A stretch of 64,000 nt of DNA, taken from assembly GCF_032854445.1 (NCBI RefSeq), contig NC_088295.1:63839249-63903248 (forward strand), given 5' to 3'. Positions 12,225-23,569 of this stretch are shown here, piece after piece (the stretch's first letter is position 1; the number at the start of each line of letters is the position of its first letter). The position numbers and the translations under genes are program-made. The notes under the pieces are model-generated. The model was not told the DNA's origin. It ran no database searches and worked only from the letters and a program-made list of their open reading frames with translations. Source of the DNA: Liolophura sinensis. Taxonomy: Eukaryota; Mollusca; Polyplacophora; Chitonida; Chitonidae.

Positions 12225-13841
12225 CACTGTTGCCCAAAATGATGGAATAAAATATTTTGTATTTTGTTCCCAGATGTTTCCAAATTTGCACCAGATTTTC
12301 CCCAAGATTTTGGGCTACCAAGAAAATTCTAGACAGATTTACCATCTTAGGTTAAAGGTGGAACCATTTGCAATGTTCAAACGTCCATAGAATGCAAAAT
12401 GGTGAAAGGAATACAAAACCAGAAGATTTTTGCTTCAATTGTTGAGATTTAATGTGACCATAAGATTCAAATGAAAACAGATGAATCAATGAACTTGACA
12501 AATGGGAATGCACAAATAAAGTCTCAGCAACAGATTAAAAGTCTCTAGCAACGTGTGTGACCACCTCTGGCACGAATGAGGGCAAGGAGACGCCGCGGCA
12601 TGCTATCAACAAGGTTGTTGATGTCGTCAACGTGCATAGCGTCCCACTCTTCCCTCAGAGCCTGTGCCAATTCTTGCAGGGTTTGAGGTGCATTGTCCCG
12701 GTCCTTGATCGTATGGCCATGGACATCCCAGGCATGCTCGATGGGGTTCATGTCAGGCGAACAAGCTGGCCATGGGAGCTGCTCCACACCCTCATCCCAA
12801 AGAAATTGTCTGACGACGGCCCTGTGTGGCCTGGCGTTGTCGTCTTGAAGCCGAAAGTTGTTGCTGTAGGGTTGTCTTGCATGTGGCAAGCAGTGTTCCT
12901 GTAAAATATTCAGATACACGGCGGCGTTGACGTTTCCTTCCATCACGAAAAGCTCTGTTTTGCCACCCCACACCATCACTGAACTGCCACCACCTTGACG
13001 GGACTCCCGGACACAGTCATCATGGAGGTTCTCGTCACGCAATCTCCGAACCCTTTGTCGTCCATCTTGTCCGTGAAGGATGTATCTGCTTTCGTCCGTG
13101 AAGACGACGTGACGCCAATGGCCGACCTGTAACACCTGGTACCTCTAGCCCAAAGGAGTCGTACTACATGATGTGGAGCAGTCAGACGTGGACATGTGAC
13201 CATCCGTCTTGCTTGATGCCCTGAATCAATAAGTCGTCGATTCACAGTTTGGCGTGAAACACGAACCCCATCGTGTTGCCTCCACAAGAGATGGAGACGG
13301 CTGGCTGGCATTCTGCGGTTTGTTCGACACAGGTGTATCAGTATCCTATCCTGTCTTGTGGTCGAACGTGGATGCCCTGTTGACTTTCCTGGCGTTAACT
13401 GATGTACCTCTCTGACGCGTTTCAGAATCTTAGAGACCGTACTTTGTGATATCCCTGCAAAAGTGGCAATATCGGCCTGTTTAAACCCTTCCCGTCTTAG
13501 GGCAACCACCCTTTGTCGAATCGCTAGTGACGTAGGAGTAGGCATGACACTGTACTTGTATGCCAAAATTTGCGTCCATGAAATAAGGGATGGCCTAAAC
13601 AGAAGGCGTGTTTATATAGGGGTGAAGCCTTAGAGAAAGTACGAAACTTAAATTGTGTCGCTTTACATGGCTCTCAACCGAAAGCCCTTCCACGTAACTA
13701 AATTTTTGGCTTCCACTTACATAAAGGGTCCTTCGTATAATAGTTAGGAAGAGCCAAATGTATTGCAGAGAGGACCAAATACTAGTATTTTCCAGAAGTG
13801 TAACCTGAATTTATTTTATTCCATCATTTTGGGCAACAGTG
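12225..13841 (-). mobile_element. Tc1/mariner DNA transposon, complete with TIRs and TA duplication
   Basis: The left end reads CACTGTTGCCCAAAATGATG, continuing GAATAAAAT. The right end is its reverse complement, so the TIRs are at least 29 bp and look identical. Both ends are flanked by TA (12223-12224 and 13842-13843), the target-site duplication of this superfamily. The empty site survives in unit A (CACATATGTTC near 10877). The element is 1617 bp, a normal Tc1 length, with one transposase on the minus strand. Confidence 0.96.
12545..13566 (-). pseudogene. Tc1-like transposase, one frameshift (family A)
   Basis: Two minus-strand reading frames together make one transposase of about 340 residues, the usual Tc1 length. 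The first (ATG at 13566) has an N-terminal helix-turn-helix (ALRREGFKQADIATFAGISQ, then STVSKILKRV). It continues to about 13140, where a small indel shifts the frame. The second frame continues with GHWRHVVFTDESRY (first catalytic Asp), LQDDNARPHRA (second Asp) and SPDMNPIEHAW (catalytic Glu about 33-34 residues on), and ends ARGGHTRC then a stop at 12545. The DDE triad is complete and only the frameshift breaks it, so the copy is young or the shift is an assembly error. It is a different family from the fragments at 7755 and 53634. Confidence 0.93.
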
Positions 13842-13931
13842 TATGTTCTTTTCTACCATTTCATCATTTGTTTTGTATTCACGTAAAAAAATTTCAAATT
13901 CTTCCTGACAAAATAGTAACTCTTGTTACAG

Positions 13932-14042
13932 GTTATCCCACATGGAGCCAACCAATTCTCTAAGCTGATGTGTCTAACTTCTCAGTATTCACAAGTGGCG
14001 GAGCTGTGCAAACATGTCCTTGGAGGGTTCAACATTGACTGA
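13932..14042 (+). CDS. Terminal coding exon of an unrecognised gene (unit B copy)
   Basis: The duplicate of the exon at 10987-11097: same CTTGTTACAG acceptor, same 36 codons with Gly6 changed to Ala, same TGA at 14040. It lies just downstream of the Tc1 insertion. Whichever copy serves as the real last exon cannot be told from this window. Confidence 0.5.
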   Translation, partial: VIPHGANQFSKLMCLTSQYSQVAELCKHVLGGFNID

Positions 14043-14392
14043 TACAGGGGGTAGTCACTAAACTGTTTTTCACCTATTCATCCATATTGTTTGTGCTTCA
14101 TTTTTGCATGTTACTTAGTTTGTAAGGTTGTTTGCATTGTAAGAACATCTTATCTTAATCAATACCCATCCTAAAATTGTACACTCTATTGTGGTAATTC
14201 TTAAATTGATGTATTGTAATCAATACCCATCTCAACAATTTAGGTTTAAAAATGTTTGGCTATCAGTATTTGTCATACAGTTGTTCCATTTAATGTATTT
14301 GCTTTCAGCTTACATATTAATAACTGGGACATACCTAGTATCTTCCCATTTCTTTGGGGTATTATAATCCATGTTAATGTTTTTTGCTAATG

Positions 14393-14584
14393 CTATTTTC
14401 TGCTCACACACTCGCTCAAAATTTTCTTAACTGCATCAATGGGGAACTCGTAAATCTCCTTCACACCTGATTCAAGACAGTCCAGAACGGTGAACTCATT
14501 TGTTCTTTCCTTTATTAAGCCACAGTTATCAGTGTACGTGGGCTCATAAAACATATATGAAATACACACGCACTGCAACATCAC
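14393..14584 (-). CDS. Possible terminal coding exon, unrecognised
   Basis: A minus-strand open stretch ends CLESGVKEIYEFPIDAVKK followed by ILSECVSRK and a stop. Composition and codon use look protein-like and a weak acceptor (GATGTTGCAG) lies near 14572. No family is recognised and no partner exon was found. It may be a relic or chance. Confidence 0.25.
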   Translation of the reverse strand: MMLQCVCISYMFYEPTYTDNCGLIKERTNEFTVLDCLESGVKEIYEFPIDAVKKILSECVSRK

Positions 14585-14599
14585 AGAAGAAAACGGTGC

Positions 14600-15576
14600 G
14601 TTTTACTGTCATTGAGAGCTTGTGTGTAACTGTTCATATATATCAGTGTCAGTCTGTAGCATAAATTTCCCGACCACTTCCCTGGCCTAGGAACTACATT
14701 GACCTTGTCGATGTCAAGACACCATACATCAAACCCAGGTCAGGTCATACCAAACATTTTGCACTTGGTACTTGTTGCTGCCTTGTTTGACGCTCAGCAC
14801 TGACAGGTTACAGAAAACAAACATAAGTGGTTGGACCCAGTGTCAGTCTAATGTCACTGCATGAGGTGTTTAGTGGCATTATTCTTCAGTGGCAGCATGT
14901 ACTCACCCTGCCACAACACATACTTTATGAGCACACTATATACTCCTCGTCATCATATGTCTTGTGTCCCTCATGACAGAATTTCTTACCTGAAATTGCA
15001 GCTTATTTAATGTACCTGATATGATAATATGTATTACCTGTAAGCACTTTTGGCTTCTCCCTCTTTTGTGTGCAGCAGCTTTTGACATGGTATGTATTAT
15101 CTGTAAGCACTTTTAGCATCTCGCTCTTTTGTACAACAGGCATTGACACTTTTTTTTTTTTTTTTTGGTTTGCTGCACACTTTCGGCTGTGAGTTGCTAC
15201 ATTTTACTTTTTCTTTTAAGACATGCTCTATTGTCTCTAAATTGGCTTTTATAAAGTCCATGTGCAGCTTTTGAATTCTTTGTTATGGGCACTGATGTCA
15301 GTTCACATTGTTTTTTAACAGATGTGCCTATTCATTTGCAGCATTCAAGGCAAGTGTGTGTTCTCTCTTCAAAAGTTTGAGAGAAAAGTTTGTTTTTGGG
15401 AACTCATTTGCTGATGAGCAAGTGGCTTGTTTTACTCAGAGCAGATTGTCCAAGGCCACATGTTGCCTGATTGTATACTCAGTCTCAGGGCTAGCAACAA
15501 GTTCAAAATTGTCACTCACAAAACACTGTTTTTAATGCAGTTATTTCCCTTGCTTCCTGCCCACATATATTAATAA
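14600..15576. other. Intergenic, nothing recognised
   Basis: AT-rich, with a T-run at about 15148-15166. A degenerate local duplication (GTATTACCTGTAAGCACTTT near 15031 and GTATTATCTGTAAGCACTTT near 15092) is the only structure seen. Confidence 0.45.
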
Positions 15577-17860
15577 TTTAATAATAATAATATCTTTATT
15601 TGTTAAGGGTAGCTCGGTCAGTATACAATGAAACTGGTCCTTCCAAGGCCTTCACAGAGAAAACAATATGTAGGAAACATGTAGAGTCAAATAAAAAAAA
15701 ATACATCAGTATATATAAAACAAGAGAAAGCATTGTGTATTTTGAAAAGTGACTTACGTTCATACATACAAACAGAGAACAAACCAAATGAGTGGGAGAT
15801 GACCCCTTTGCCATCCCCTGTTTGTTTTGAACAACGCACATGTGTGCAACAGTGTCACAGGGACCTAGCCTTACGAAAAGGTTTTCCACAGTAATAATAA
15901 TAATACATGTAAGTATTTAAAAAAAATACAAAAAATAAAATAAATGAATAAAAAAAAAAGCACATGTTAGGTTTCAACATATTACAATTAGATTGTAAAC
16001 AAGTAATGTTAAGAGAGAGATGAGATATTATCTAGATGATTGGTACATTGAAGGCATACATGTATATTCCAGTTGTTGTGTAATTTTAAGTAATGTGATT
16101 AAAAACTCGATAGGGAAGGGGCTTCTTTTAAGTGGATTGGGAGGCAGTTCCATAGTTTGATGCCCATACGTGTAAAACTTTTTGTCATGTAATTTGTCCT
16201 GCCTTTAGGCAAATAGATATTATGTTGTGTTTATCTAATTACAGTATTGTGCAGTTGTTTGTTTGGAGGGAAATGTTGTTTAATGTAGTCTTGACATTGA
16301 TTATGTAATGCTTTTTAAATGGTGCAAACAATTTCATAGTTTACAATTTTATTAAAATGCATCCATTTTAGTCTTGCCAGCAAAGTTTTTTCAGATGTGT
16401 GTCTGGTTTCTTGTAGAATTAAACCAGCAGTTCTTTTCTGTAAGTTAACTATCGTCTCTCAACTTTTAACTGAACAGTTTCCCCGTAGTGAACAGCAAAA
16501 ATCAAAGTGAGGAAGAACATAACACTAATAGAAAATATCAATACAGTGACGTTTTAGAAGAGCTTTCTTCCGTAGAATCCCTAACGATTTAGAAACCTTT
16601 TTACACACATTTTGATTTGTGTGTTCCAGGAAAGATGTTCATCAATATAAATACCAATACCTTGTTCGAATTTACTTCCATCAAGTATAACAGAGAAAGG
16701 AACATCTTTGATTAACTGCAGCCGTTGCCCGGAGCCCAGTATCATGTATTTAGATTTTTGGGGGTTAATGAACATGAGGTTTTTGTAGCGCCAGTCCATA
16801 ATATAATCCATACCGCTGTTAAGATTGCGCTCAGTGTCAGATTTATTGCCTGAGGACCAGTACATAGTTGTGTCATCAGCAGAGTTGTCAATAGAATTGC
16901 CACTGTCTTTTAGAATTAATGGTTGATCATTTATATATGGATTGAAAAGTGAAGGTCCCAGTATGGAGCCAGCCTTGCGAGACACTGGCCTTAATATCCT
17001 TAGTATTAGACATTTCTTCTCCAACAACAACCTTTTTTTGTGTGTTAGATAGGTATCACTGGAAGAATGTAAGAGCAGCTGAGTGAATTGGTATACTTCA
17101 AGTTTTTTAAGTAATATATCGTGATTAACAGTATCAAATGCCTTCTTGAAGTATAAGTTCCAATAACTTCAACATTATCTGTTGCCATAAGCCAGTGTCC
17201 AACCATTTTCACCAATACAGTTTCACAAGAGTGTAAGGAGGGTGAAAACAACATTTATTTTCACTTAGCAGTATAAAATTTGAAAGATACTCCTATTACC
17301 TGTTATGTACATGTCTTTCAATGATTTTTGAAATAATGAGTAGGACAGATATTGGACGACAGTTTTCAACTTTGGACCCCCTTGGTGAAGTGAGATAGCT
17401 TAAGTAATTTTCCATATCTCTGGAAAAGAACTGGTTATAACACATTTGTTCATGGTAAAAGTTTTTGGAATAATAGGGGCAACTGAGGTGCATCATTGAC
17501 ATTGCTTAAGCAACTGGCCTTATTTTGATCAAGGCTTAAAAGGTATTGTAAAACAGAAACATACAAGATATTTGGTATGGACTAAAAGGTATCACAAGGA
17601 ACTTTTTCCTTGACTTGTTCCCTGAGTTTTTCAAGTCTTTGAACAAAATTATCCTTGTTTATATTATTAATATCTATCAAATGTTGGGCTACATTTGAGA
17701 AAAAGGTACATAAGGCAAATTTTAGCTGGATCATTTATTAGATTGCCATCCTCATCAGTCATAGCAAAATACTGCTTGCACAAACTGTGATCTCCCTGGT
17801 AACAGAGGACGATGGCATCTGTTACAAAAGTCAGGTTTCTACATCAAGTCACCTAGGCCT
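15577..17860 (-). mobile_element. Degenerate non-LTR retrotransposon (RT fragment, CR1/L2/Jockey-like)
   Basis: Reading the minus strand, broken frames carry reverse-transcriptase landmarks in order: TDEDGNLINDPAKI near 17720, the fingers motif ENCRPISVLLIISKIIERHV near 17320-17380, a KAFDTVNHDIL region near 17130, the palm box with NSADDTTMYWSS near 16880 (the usual YADD has Ser for Tyr), then NPQKSKYMILGS near 16750 and GIGIYIDEHLSWNTQI near 16640. A 3' untranslated part follows and ends at 15577-15605 in AATAAAGATATTATTATTAT, the kind of short-repeat tail seen in CR1/L2 elements. Many stops and frameshifts make it dead. The clade assignment is inference. Confidence 0.85.
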
Positions 17861-17884
17861 CTGTGTGCTCACTGTATCACCTAG

Positions 17885-18833
17885 ATGCAAGTTCATCCAC
17901 TAAGCCAGTTTCCCATTTTTCTTTCCCTCTGCTGTCCTTGTGGGGAACATGTCGTCACTGAACGCCATAGCTTTCACCTTGCTGCGATGGCTTTTTCCCA
18001 AGTGTTCTGTATCCAGGTGGTGCACTGGCTCAGTTGTCGTAATGCCTACAACACATTGGTCCGTGGCTACTGCGTATAATGAATTGTCCGCATCGGTTAT
18101 GTGTTTCACCTCAACCCCTTTGTCAGTCACCTTTGACATGTAGGCGTGGTCATTTCTAGGTTAATTGGATCAGGTTGTGGTAACGGTATCGCTGATCTCC
18201 TGTAAGACCTGTATTATCTTTACCATCGATGCCTGGTTGACTAGACTGTCTCAAACTACATTGCTTGCCCCCTGCAATGAGCCAACAGAAGGCATGCGTG
18301 TTGTGGGTGTTCAGTAACTGACCCATTTCCATTGCTTGTGTAGCTCATTCCAACATGCAGATGACGTTTTCATCTTCTTTGCATGATTGTAACTTTATGG
18401 TACAACTTTCCGCTTTTAGAAGAGAAGCTGCACTCAGCACAGACAAGCCTCTCTGAGACGCACACACCCCGAGGCACCTCGCTGTCCAGATCCCCGTTCA
18501 GCCCTTTAGGACAGTTTGGAGTCGTGGTCGAGTGGTAGGCAGATGCGGTATTCCACAGCTCGGCGGTCTTTCCCAGGTGCAGCAGTCTGTAAGTGTTCTG
18601 CTCAGCTTTTGAGTTCTGGCTTTTTTTGTCCAATCCATGCAATCTCACACATATGCTGTTGCTCTGAGTCGTACATATGTTTTTGGCACTTTGCCTTGCT
18701 TTGCTGCCACTGATTGAATAGTTTTTTTTCCTTTCCTAAACCTTGACACCTGTCTTTTTCTCTGTCCTTTGGCCATGAAAAATGTCATGTTTTTCAAAAA
18801 GTACAAAAATCTCATATCTAATTTGAGCTTCAC
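17885..18833 (-). pseudogene. Degenerate Mutator-like transposase (mollusc-type), broken
   Basis: Three minus-strand open pieces appear to belong to one protein. First is a Lys/Arg-rich start (MAKGQRKRQVSRFRKGKKT, near 18770). Second is a cysteine pair in SERLVCAECSFSSKSGKLYH near 18400-18450, typical of the N-terminal cluster of the large Mutator-like proteins common in molluscs. Third is EHLGKSHRSKVKAMAFSDDM followed by FPTRT near 17920-18000, where that family usually has HLG..QR..L...FS..MFPGRT. The piece between them (18140-18370) is frame-broken. The assignment rests on motif memory only; an alternative is a relic of another multi-copy gene. Confidence 0.45.
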
Positions 18834-18869
18834 TGAATAATTTCAGTCTGCTAGGCATGTCCTATTTTA

Positions 18870-19145
18870 GGGGCCTCCGTGGCTCAGTCGGTTAGCGTGC
18901 AAGGGCAGCGTAATGACCCAGGAGTCTCTCACCAATGCGGTCGCTGTGAGTTCAAGTCCAGCTCATGCTGGCTTCCTCTCCGGCCGTATGTGGGAAGGTC
19001 TGCCAGCAACCTGAGGATGGTCGTGGTTTTCTCTCGGGCTCTGCCCGGTTTCCTCCCACCATAATGTTGGCCGCCGTCGTATACATGTAAGTGAAATATT
19101 CTTGAGTACAGCGTAAAACACCAATCAAATAAATAAATCAATAAA
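18870..19145 (+). mobile_element. RUDI-like SINE, full length
   Basis: A complete plus-strand copy: head GGGCCTCCGTGGCTCAGTCG, B-box region, body, TGAAATATTCTTGAGTACAG tail and (AAAT)n end. Confidence 0.93.
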
Positions 19146-20975
19146 ATGTTCTATTTCAGGTTTTATATAAGCCTTGCACCAAAAGCACTTATCTGTTATG
19201 TAACACAGACAGGCTATGACACCTTCAGAACTTATTAGTTATGCACCACTTAACAGTTAAACCTCAAGTTTTTGTGTTTGACATCTTTGTTTGATTGGTG
19301 CTTTCTTGTGCTAATGCAGCATAAGTTTCAGCCAAGTCAGTCAGTTCAACCACAAGATTAAGGTTCAGTCAAAAAAAAAAAAAAAAAACAGGAATCTGTG
19401 GAGATGTCAAAATGACACATCAATAGTCCTTGCTGTCTGTGGCACTCGTCACACTATACAAATTAGCCTCTATTGTGATTACTTGATGTCTCTTAATAAT
19501 ATTGGCTCTTTTTATATATTCCCTAGGATGGGCATTTCTTACATTGTTAAGAAGGGCAATGTCTTGAAAGGTTTTGAATATTTATTTGATACCTGAAAAA
19601 GTGAGTAAAAAAACCCCAATTTCAATGTAGCGCCTGTCACATGCAATTGACCAATCACAGGATTGCCAAATGCAGTATGCCATGTGCATACAAATACCAC
19701 GGTCCACGATGACATCTTTTACAACCACCACGATCAATAACATAGGAAGTCACTGCTCTGCAATTTTTATGCATATTATGGTTAGTCATATTTAAGACAA
19801 TGTAATATTTGATGACTTTCTTTTTTGGAAAGGTCTTTGAACAACCTAATTAGGGGTTCAAGTCATTCATGCTCGAATCCCTCTTGTATCCGTTAATATT
19901 ATTTCTTTTCATTATTATTATTCTCACCAAAACTGGGACACATTTGTAGTGAAAATGTTAAGTCGGAAGTTTGTGATATTTTAAAGTGTTTGTATCTGAT
20001 TTATGCAAAACCGAAAGTGGCATCATAAAAACCAGAAGTTGGTATATCTACTTAAGCAATGAAGCTAGAGAAGGCCTAACATCATCCCAAGGCAAGTAGA
20101 CAAATTTTACAAAAGTGATGTCAGCAACCCGTTCGACGTGGCGGCTATATAAGCTTGATATAAAAATGTTTGAGAGTCATTTTCTCCACAACCCTATGTC
20201 AGATTGACTTGAAATTTAGCACACATAACAGGCGTTTCCTGGAGACTATTTGGAAGAAAAAATGCAATGTTTATGCAAAATAGGTTGTACATGGTACAAC
20301 AGAAGTGATATCGCGTGGTTTTTAATTTTTATTTTTTTGAATTTCAGTATTCTGAATATGCTATCTGACGTAGCTTGATGTCCTGATAACAAATCTGGTC
20401 TTATTTTTTCCCAGTAAGATGTACTTATGTTGCAAATTGCGACCTATTTGTAGGTGACAGAAAACTGATATGGCTACAAAGTTCAGAATTGCTGAGTGAA
20501 AGGGCCTATACATGTACTCTATGTATGCTGAAAATCTTTGAGCTGTCTTAATAAATAGAGGCTGTACAGAGCTTCAAAATTTGACAAAAGACCGATATAC
20601 TATATTTTGGCACATTTACAAGTACATGTTATACATGTATAATGCATATACAATCCGTAAGTGTTCTAGGATGAATGTAGAATGTGAATACGGTAAGTAT
20701 GTCATCTGACATGGTTTGACATTCTGATCACGAATCCAGTCTTATTTTTTTCCTGATGTGTATACTTTTATATATTTCCACTATTCTACCTGGCGTAGTT
20801 TGATCACGAAGCTGGTCTTTTATTCACTTCTGTGCTTCATAGTTTTGTTGCAAATCGCGACAAAAGTCCGAAAAAGTGCAATTGCCCCCATATTTGGAGG
20901 TCACGTAAGAGAAAATCATTACAGCTGTAAAGGTGAAAATGGCTGTGAAAAGGGCTATTTATGTACTGTATGTAT
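19146..20975. other. Intergenic with diverged repeat blocks
   Basis: Contains an A-run (19371-19389) and old, diverged ~300-bp repeats. The phrase pattern TCTGACGTAGCTTGATG...TCTTATTTTTTCCCAG near 20363-20415 recurs near 20703-20752 and in shortened form near 20789-20820. No gene is seen. Confidence 0.5.
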
Positions 20976-21172
20976 GCTGAAAATTGTTGAGCTGTGTTCA
21001 AAAAAAAGAGGACATGCACACCTTGAAATATTGCCCAAAAGTCAGTTAACTTCGTTTTGCGCATCTATATAAGCTGAAAATTGTTGAGCTGTGTTCAAAA
21101 AAAAGAGGACATGCACACCTTGAAATATTGCCCAAAAGTCAGTTAACTTCGTTTTGCGCATCTATATAAGCA
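20976..21172. repeat. Exact 97-bp tandem duplication
   Basis: GCTGAAAATTGTTGAGCTGT through GCGCATCTATATAAG occurs twice back to back (20976-21072 and 21073 onward). The copies appear identical, so the event is recent or one copy is an assembly artefact. Confidence 0.92.
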
Positions 21173-21180
21173 TTCTATAC

Positions 21181-22626
21181 AGTGTACTTACAGTGCACTA
21201 ATGGCTATGAAGAATGTAGGCTATCTAATTAAGGTGGTTCTATAGCCATGCATTGACACTATTAAGGTAACCAAAAGCGAGACCGCATAGGCCGGCAATA
21301 CCGGCTTGAAACGCGGCATCGCTGCTTTAGCAGCAATATTTAGAGATTTAACATCGGTGTCATTTTTTAATTTGGGTTAGAGAACTGTATTTGAAGGTAT
21401 CACTTCACTTGTACATTATGTGTAAGTCAGGTATTTTTGAGTATGGCATAATCACTGTTCAAATAAATAAATAAACCCTGATTAATCAGCACAATTGTTA
21501 ATAACTATTAGCATAGATACATGTAGCAACAAGGCATCCTTTAGTCCTTTGTGCAGACAATAAGTACTGGAACATACATATGTCCACTGTATGCCCACAT
21601 GTGATCATGTTTTGCATATTTTATTTTATTTTTTAATTAAAGTCTTGGGTAGCTGCTAATATCCAAACAATGCTTTGATCTCTACATTAATGTTCCTAAC
21701 ACCTGTCCTCAAAACAGGCCCTAGCTTACACCACCAGCACGTGGTAGCAGTATGTATGTGGTTACTGTAGGGGACTGTTCTGTTGTCATTGTGTGGTCTC
21801 AGGTTAAACGCCTTGTTGCATACTGTAATCAATATATCTGCCTGTCCATCTTCCTGTCATGTTCCATGTTACTCTTCTAAAGCACTGCGCCAATATTTAT
21901 CAACATTTCATTACATCTGCATCATTTTCACGTCATTTGCATAGAGGTTGAAAGACGTTATGTCTCTCAACATCCTGGATGCTTTGCCATAAATGTTTTG
22001 TATCTTTCCTAAACTAAAGGTGCTAATTGGCCTATGTCATACCCCAAGCATTGGCATCTGTTGTCAGCTGAGTATTTACTCAGCCAAAAATATGATTGCA
22101 GTGGCCACCCACAGTACACAGGTAGCCAGTCTTGGGTAGCAATGTATATCAAATACCACTTCAGCGAGTTGGTGGTTGAACTCACAGGTCTTTTACTACC
22201 ATAACTCAGCCATTCACAGGGTTGAGATTGCCACCCATGATGCACGGATTGTTAAATTCAGTTTATTTTGGTTTAGAGGACAGGATTTTAACATATCTCT
22301 CTGAACATAATACAGTTTTATGAACTGCTCATTCATTCATTCACTCATACATTAATTTTGATTTGTCATTCTGTCTGCTCAATCATTCCTCTGTCCACCT
22401 GTCAGTCACACAGGTCTCATTCTCATAAAATTTTATATGCATGTGTTCATTTTGTGTAACCTCACATCAAGTTTAATATCCTGCTTACTCCATGAATAGT
22501 TACTGGATTTCTAGTGTGTCATACTAATATCAATTTGCCATAATTATGACCTTGCAGGGTGCTTTACTTTTCAACTTGATGCATTCTGTTAACTTTATTT
22601 TTAATGTTATATTCGTATCTTTGAAG
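21181..22626. other. Intergenic with one old SINE tail
   Basis: A remnant of a SINE tail (TTTTGAGTATGGCATAATCA then CAAATAAATAAATAAA) lies at about 21434-21475. Otherwise nothing was recognised. Confidence 0.45.
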
Positions 22627-22752
22627 GTGTGCCAGAAAGCGGCAGATGGTCGTGAATTTTTCCCAAGCTTTGCCCGGTTTAGCACTGGCTGCCATCGTGT
22701 AAGTCAAATATTCTGGAGTACAGTGTAAAACTCCAGCTATGTAGATAAATAA
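22627..22752 (+). mobile_element. RUDI-like SINE, 5'-truncated and diverged
   Basis: GTGCCAGAAAGCGGCAGATG, then CTTTGCCCGGTTTAGCACTG and CAAATATTCTGGAGTACAGT match the body and tail. The head is absent. Confidence 0.75.
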
Positions 22753-23271
22753 TGGTTATGTTATAAATATTCTTTAAAGTCATGCCTAGTTGCTTTTTAA
22801 AACCTTTAATGTAGTCAAAAGGTTTTTTCCTTCTCTCACTTGTGGCACATTGGTAACAGTAAGCATTTGACAACACATTTGTTTTTTCCAGTTTTCTCCA
22901 CCCATAAAAGTTACTGCCATCATATCGGTATGTCATTAAACAACAGTTAAGTTAGTAAAGAAATAAATACGCAACCTAAAATATAAAGTGACGTAATGAA
23001 AGGTACACAACACACAAATACTAACAAAGCATGTTCATTTTAAGTAATTTTTTTCATTTTCATTTCCTTGTTTGTAGTAGCTGTCTGGTTGAATTACAAA
23101 TATTCATGAATTTCATCATATTTGGCCACTGTCCTAGCAGGTTTCTTTTATTAATTCCATTCATATAATATGCCCCTAAAAGGTGCATTTATCGTACATG
23201 TACCTCACCCATCCATATATACTCAACAAAGAGTATATTTGTTATATATATTTGTTATATATGTTTTACTT

Positions 23272-23460
23272 CAGTGGCCTGGGCCTTCATACCCGAGGGG
23301 GTTAGCACGCCAGCACAGCGCTATGAACCCAGGAACCTCTCACCAATGTCGTTGCTGTGAGTGCAAGTCCAGTTCATGCTGGCAACCTGTTGGTGGAAAG
23401 GTCGTGCAGCAACTTGTTGATGGTCGTGAGTTTCCCCTGTTTCTAAAAAAATACTTCAGC
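23272..23460 (+). mobile_element. RUDI-like SINE, 3'-truncated and diverged
   Basis: The head (GGTTAGCACGCCAGCACAGC, CTCACCAATGTCGTTGCTGT) and part of the body (GTCGTGCAGCAACTTGTTGA) are present. The tail is lost. Confidence 0.75.
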
Positions 23461-23569
23461 ACTCTGGTAGTCACCAAAGGTGGTGTACACAACATCCAAG
23501 CAGGGGAATGTGTAAATTCAGCATATTATCTACATTATAAATACCTACACAAGAACTTTGTGTAACTGT

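Larger units (their letters stand above)
11232..14176. repeat. Segmental tandem duplication, unit B (with Tc1 insertion)
   Basis: Same order of blocks as unit A. It is expanded by about 290 bp near 11290-11580 (absent from A) and by the 1617-bp Tc1 element at 12225-13841. A third, very short start of the unit recurs at 14177 (GTACACTCTATTGTGGTAAT), marking the duplication junction. Confidence 0.88.

Noticed and set aside
12557-12904. Plus-strand ORF of 115 codons
   Set aside because: It is the antisense shadow of the Tc1 transposase.
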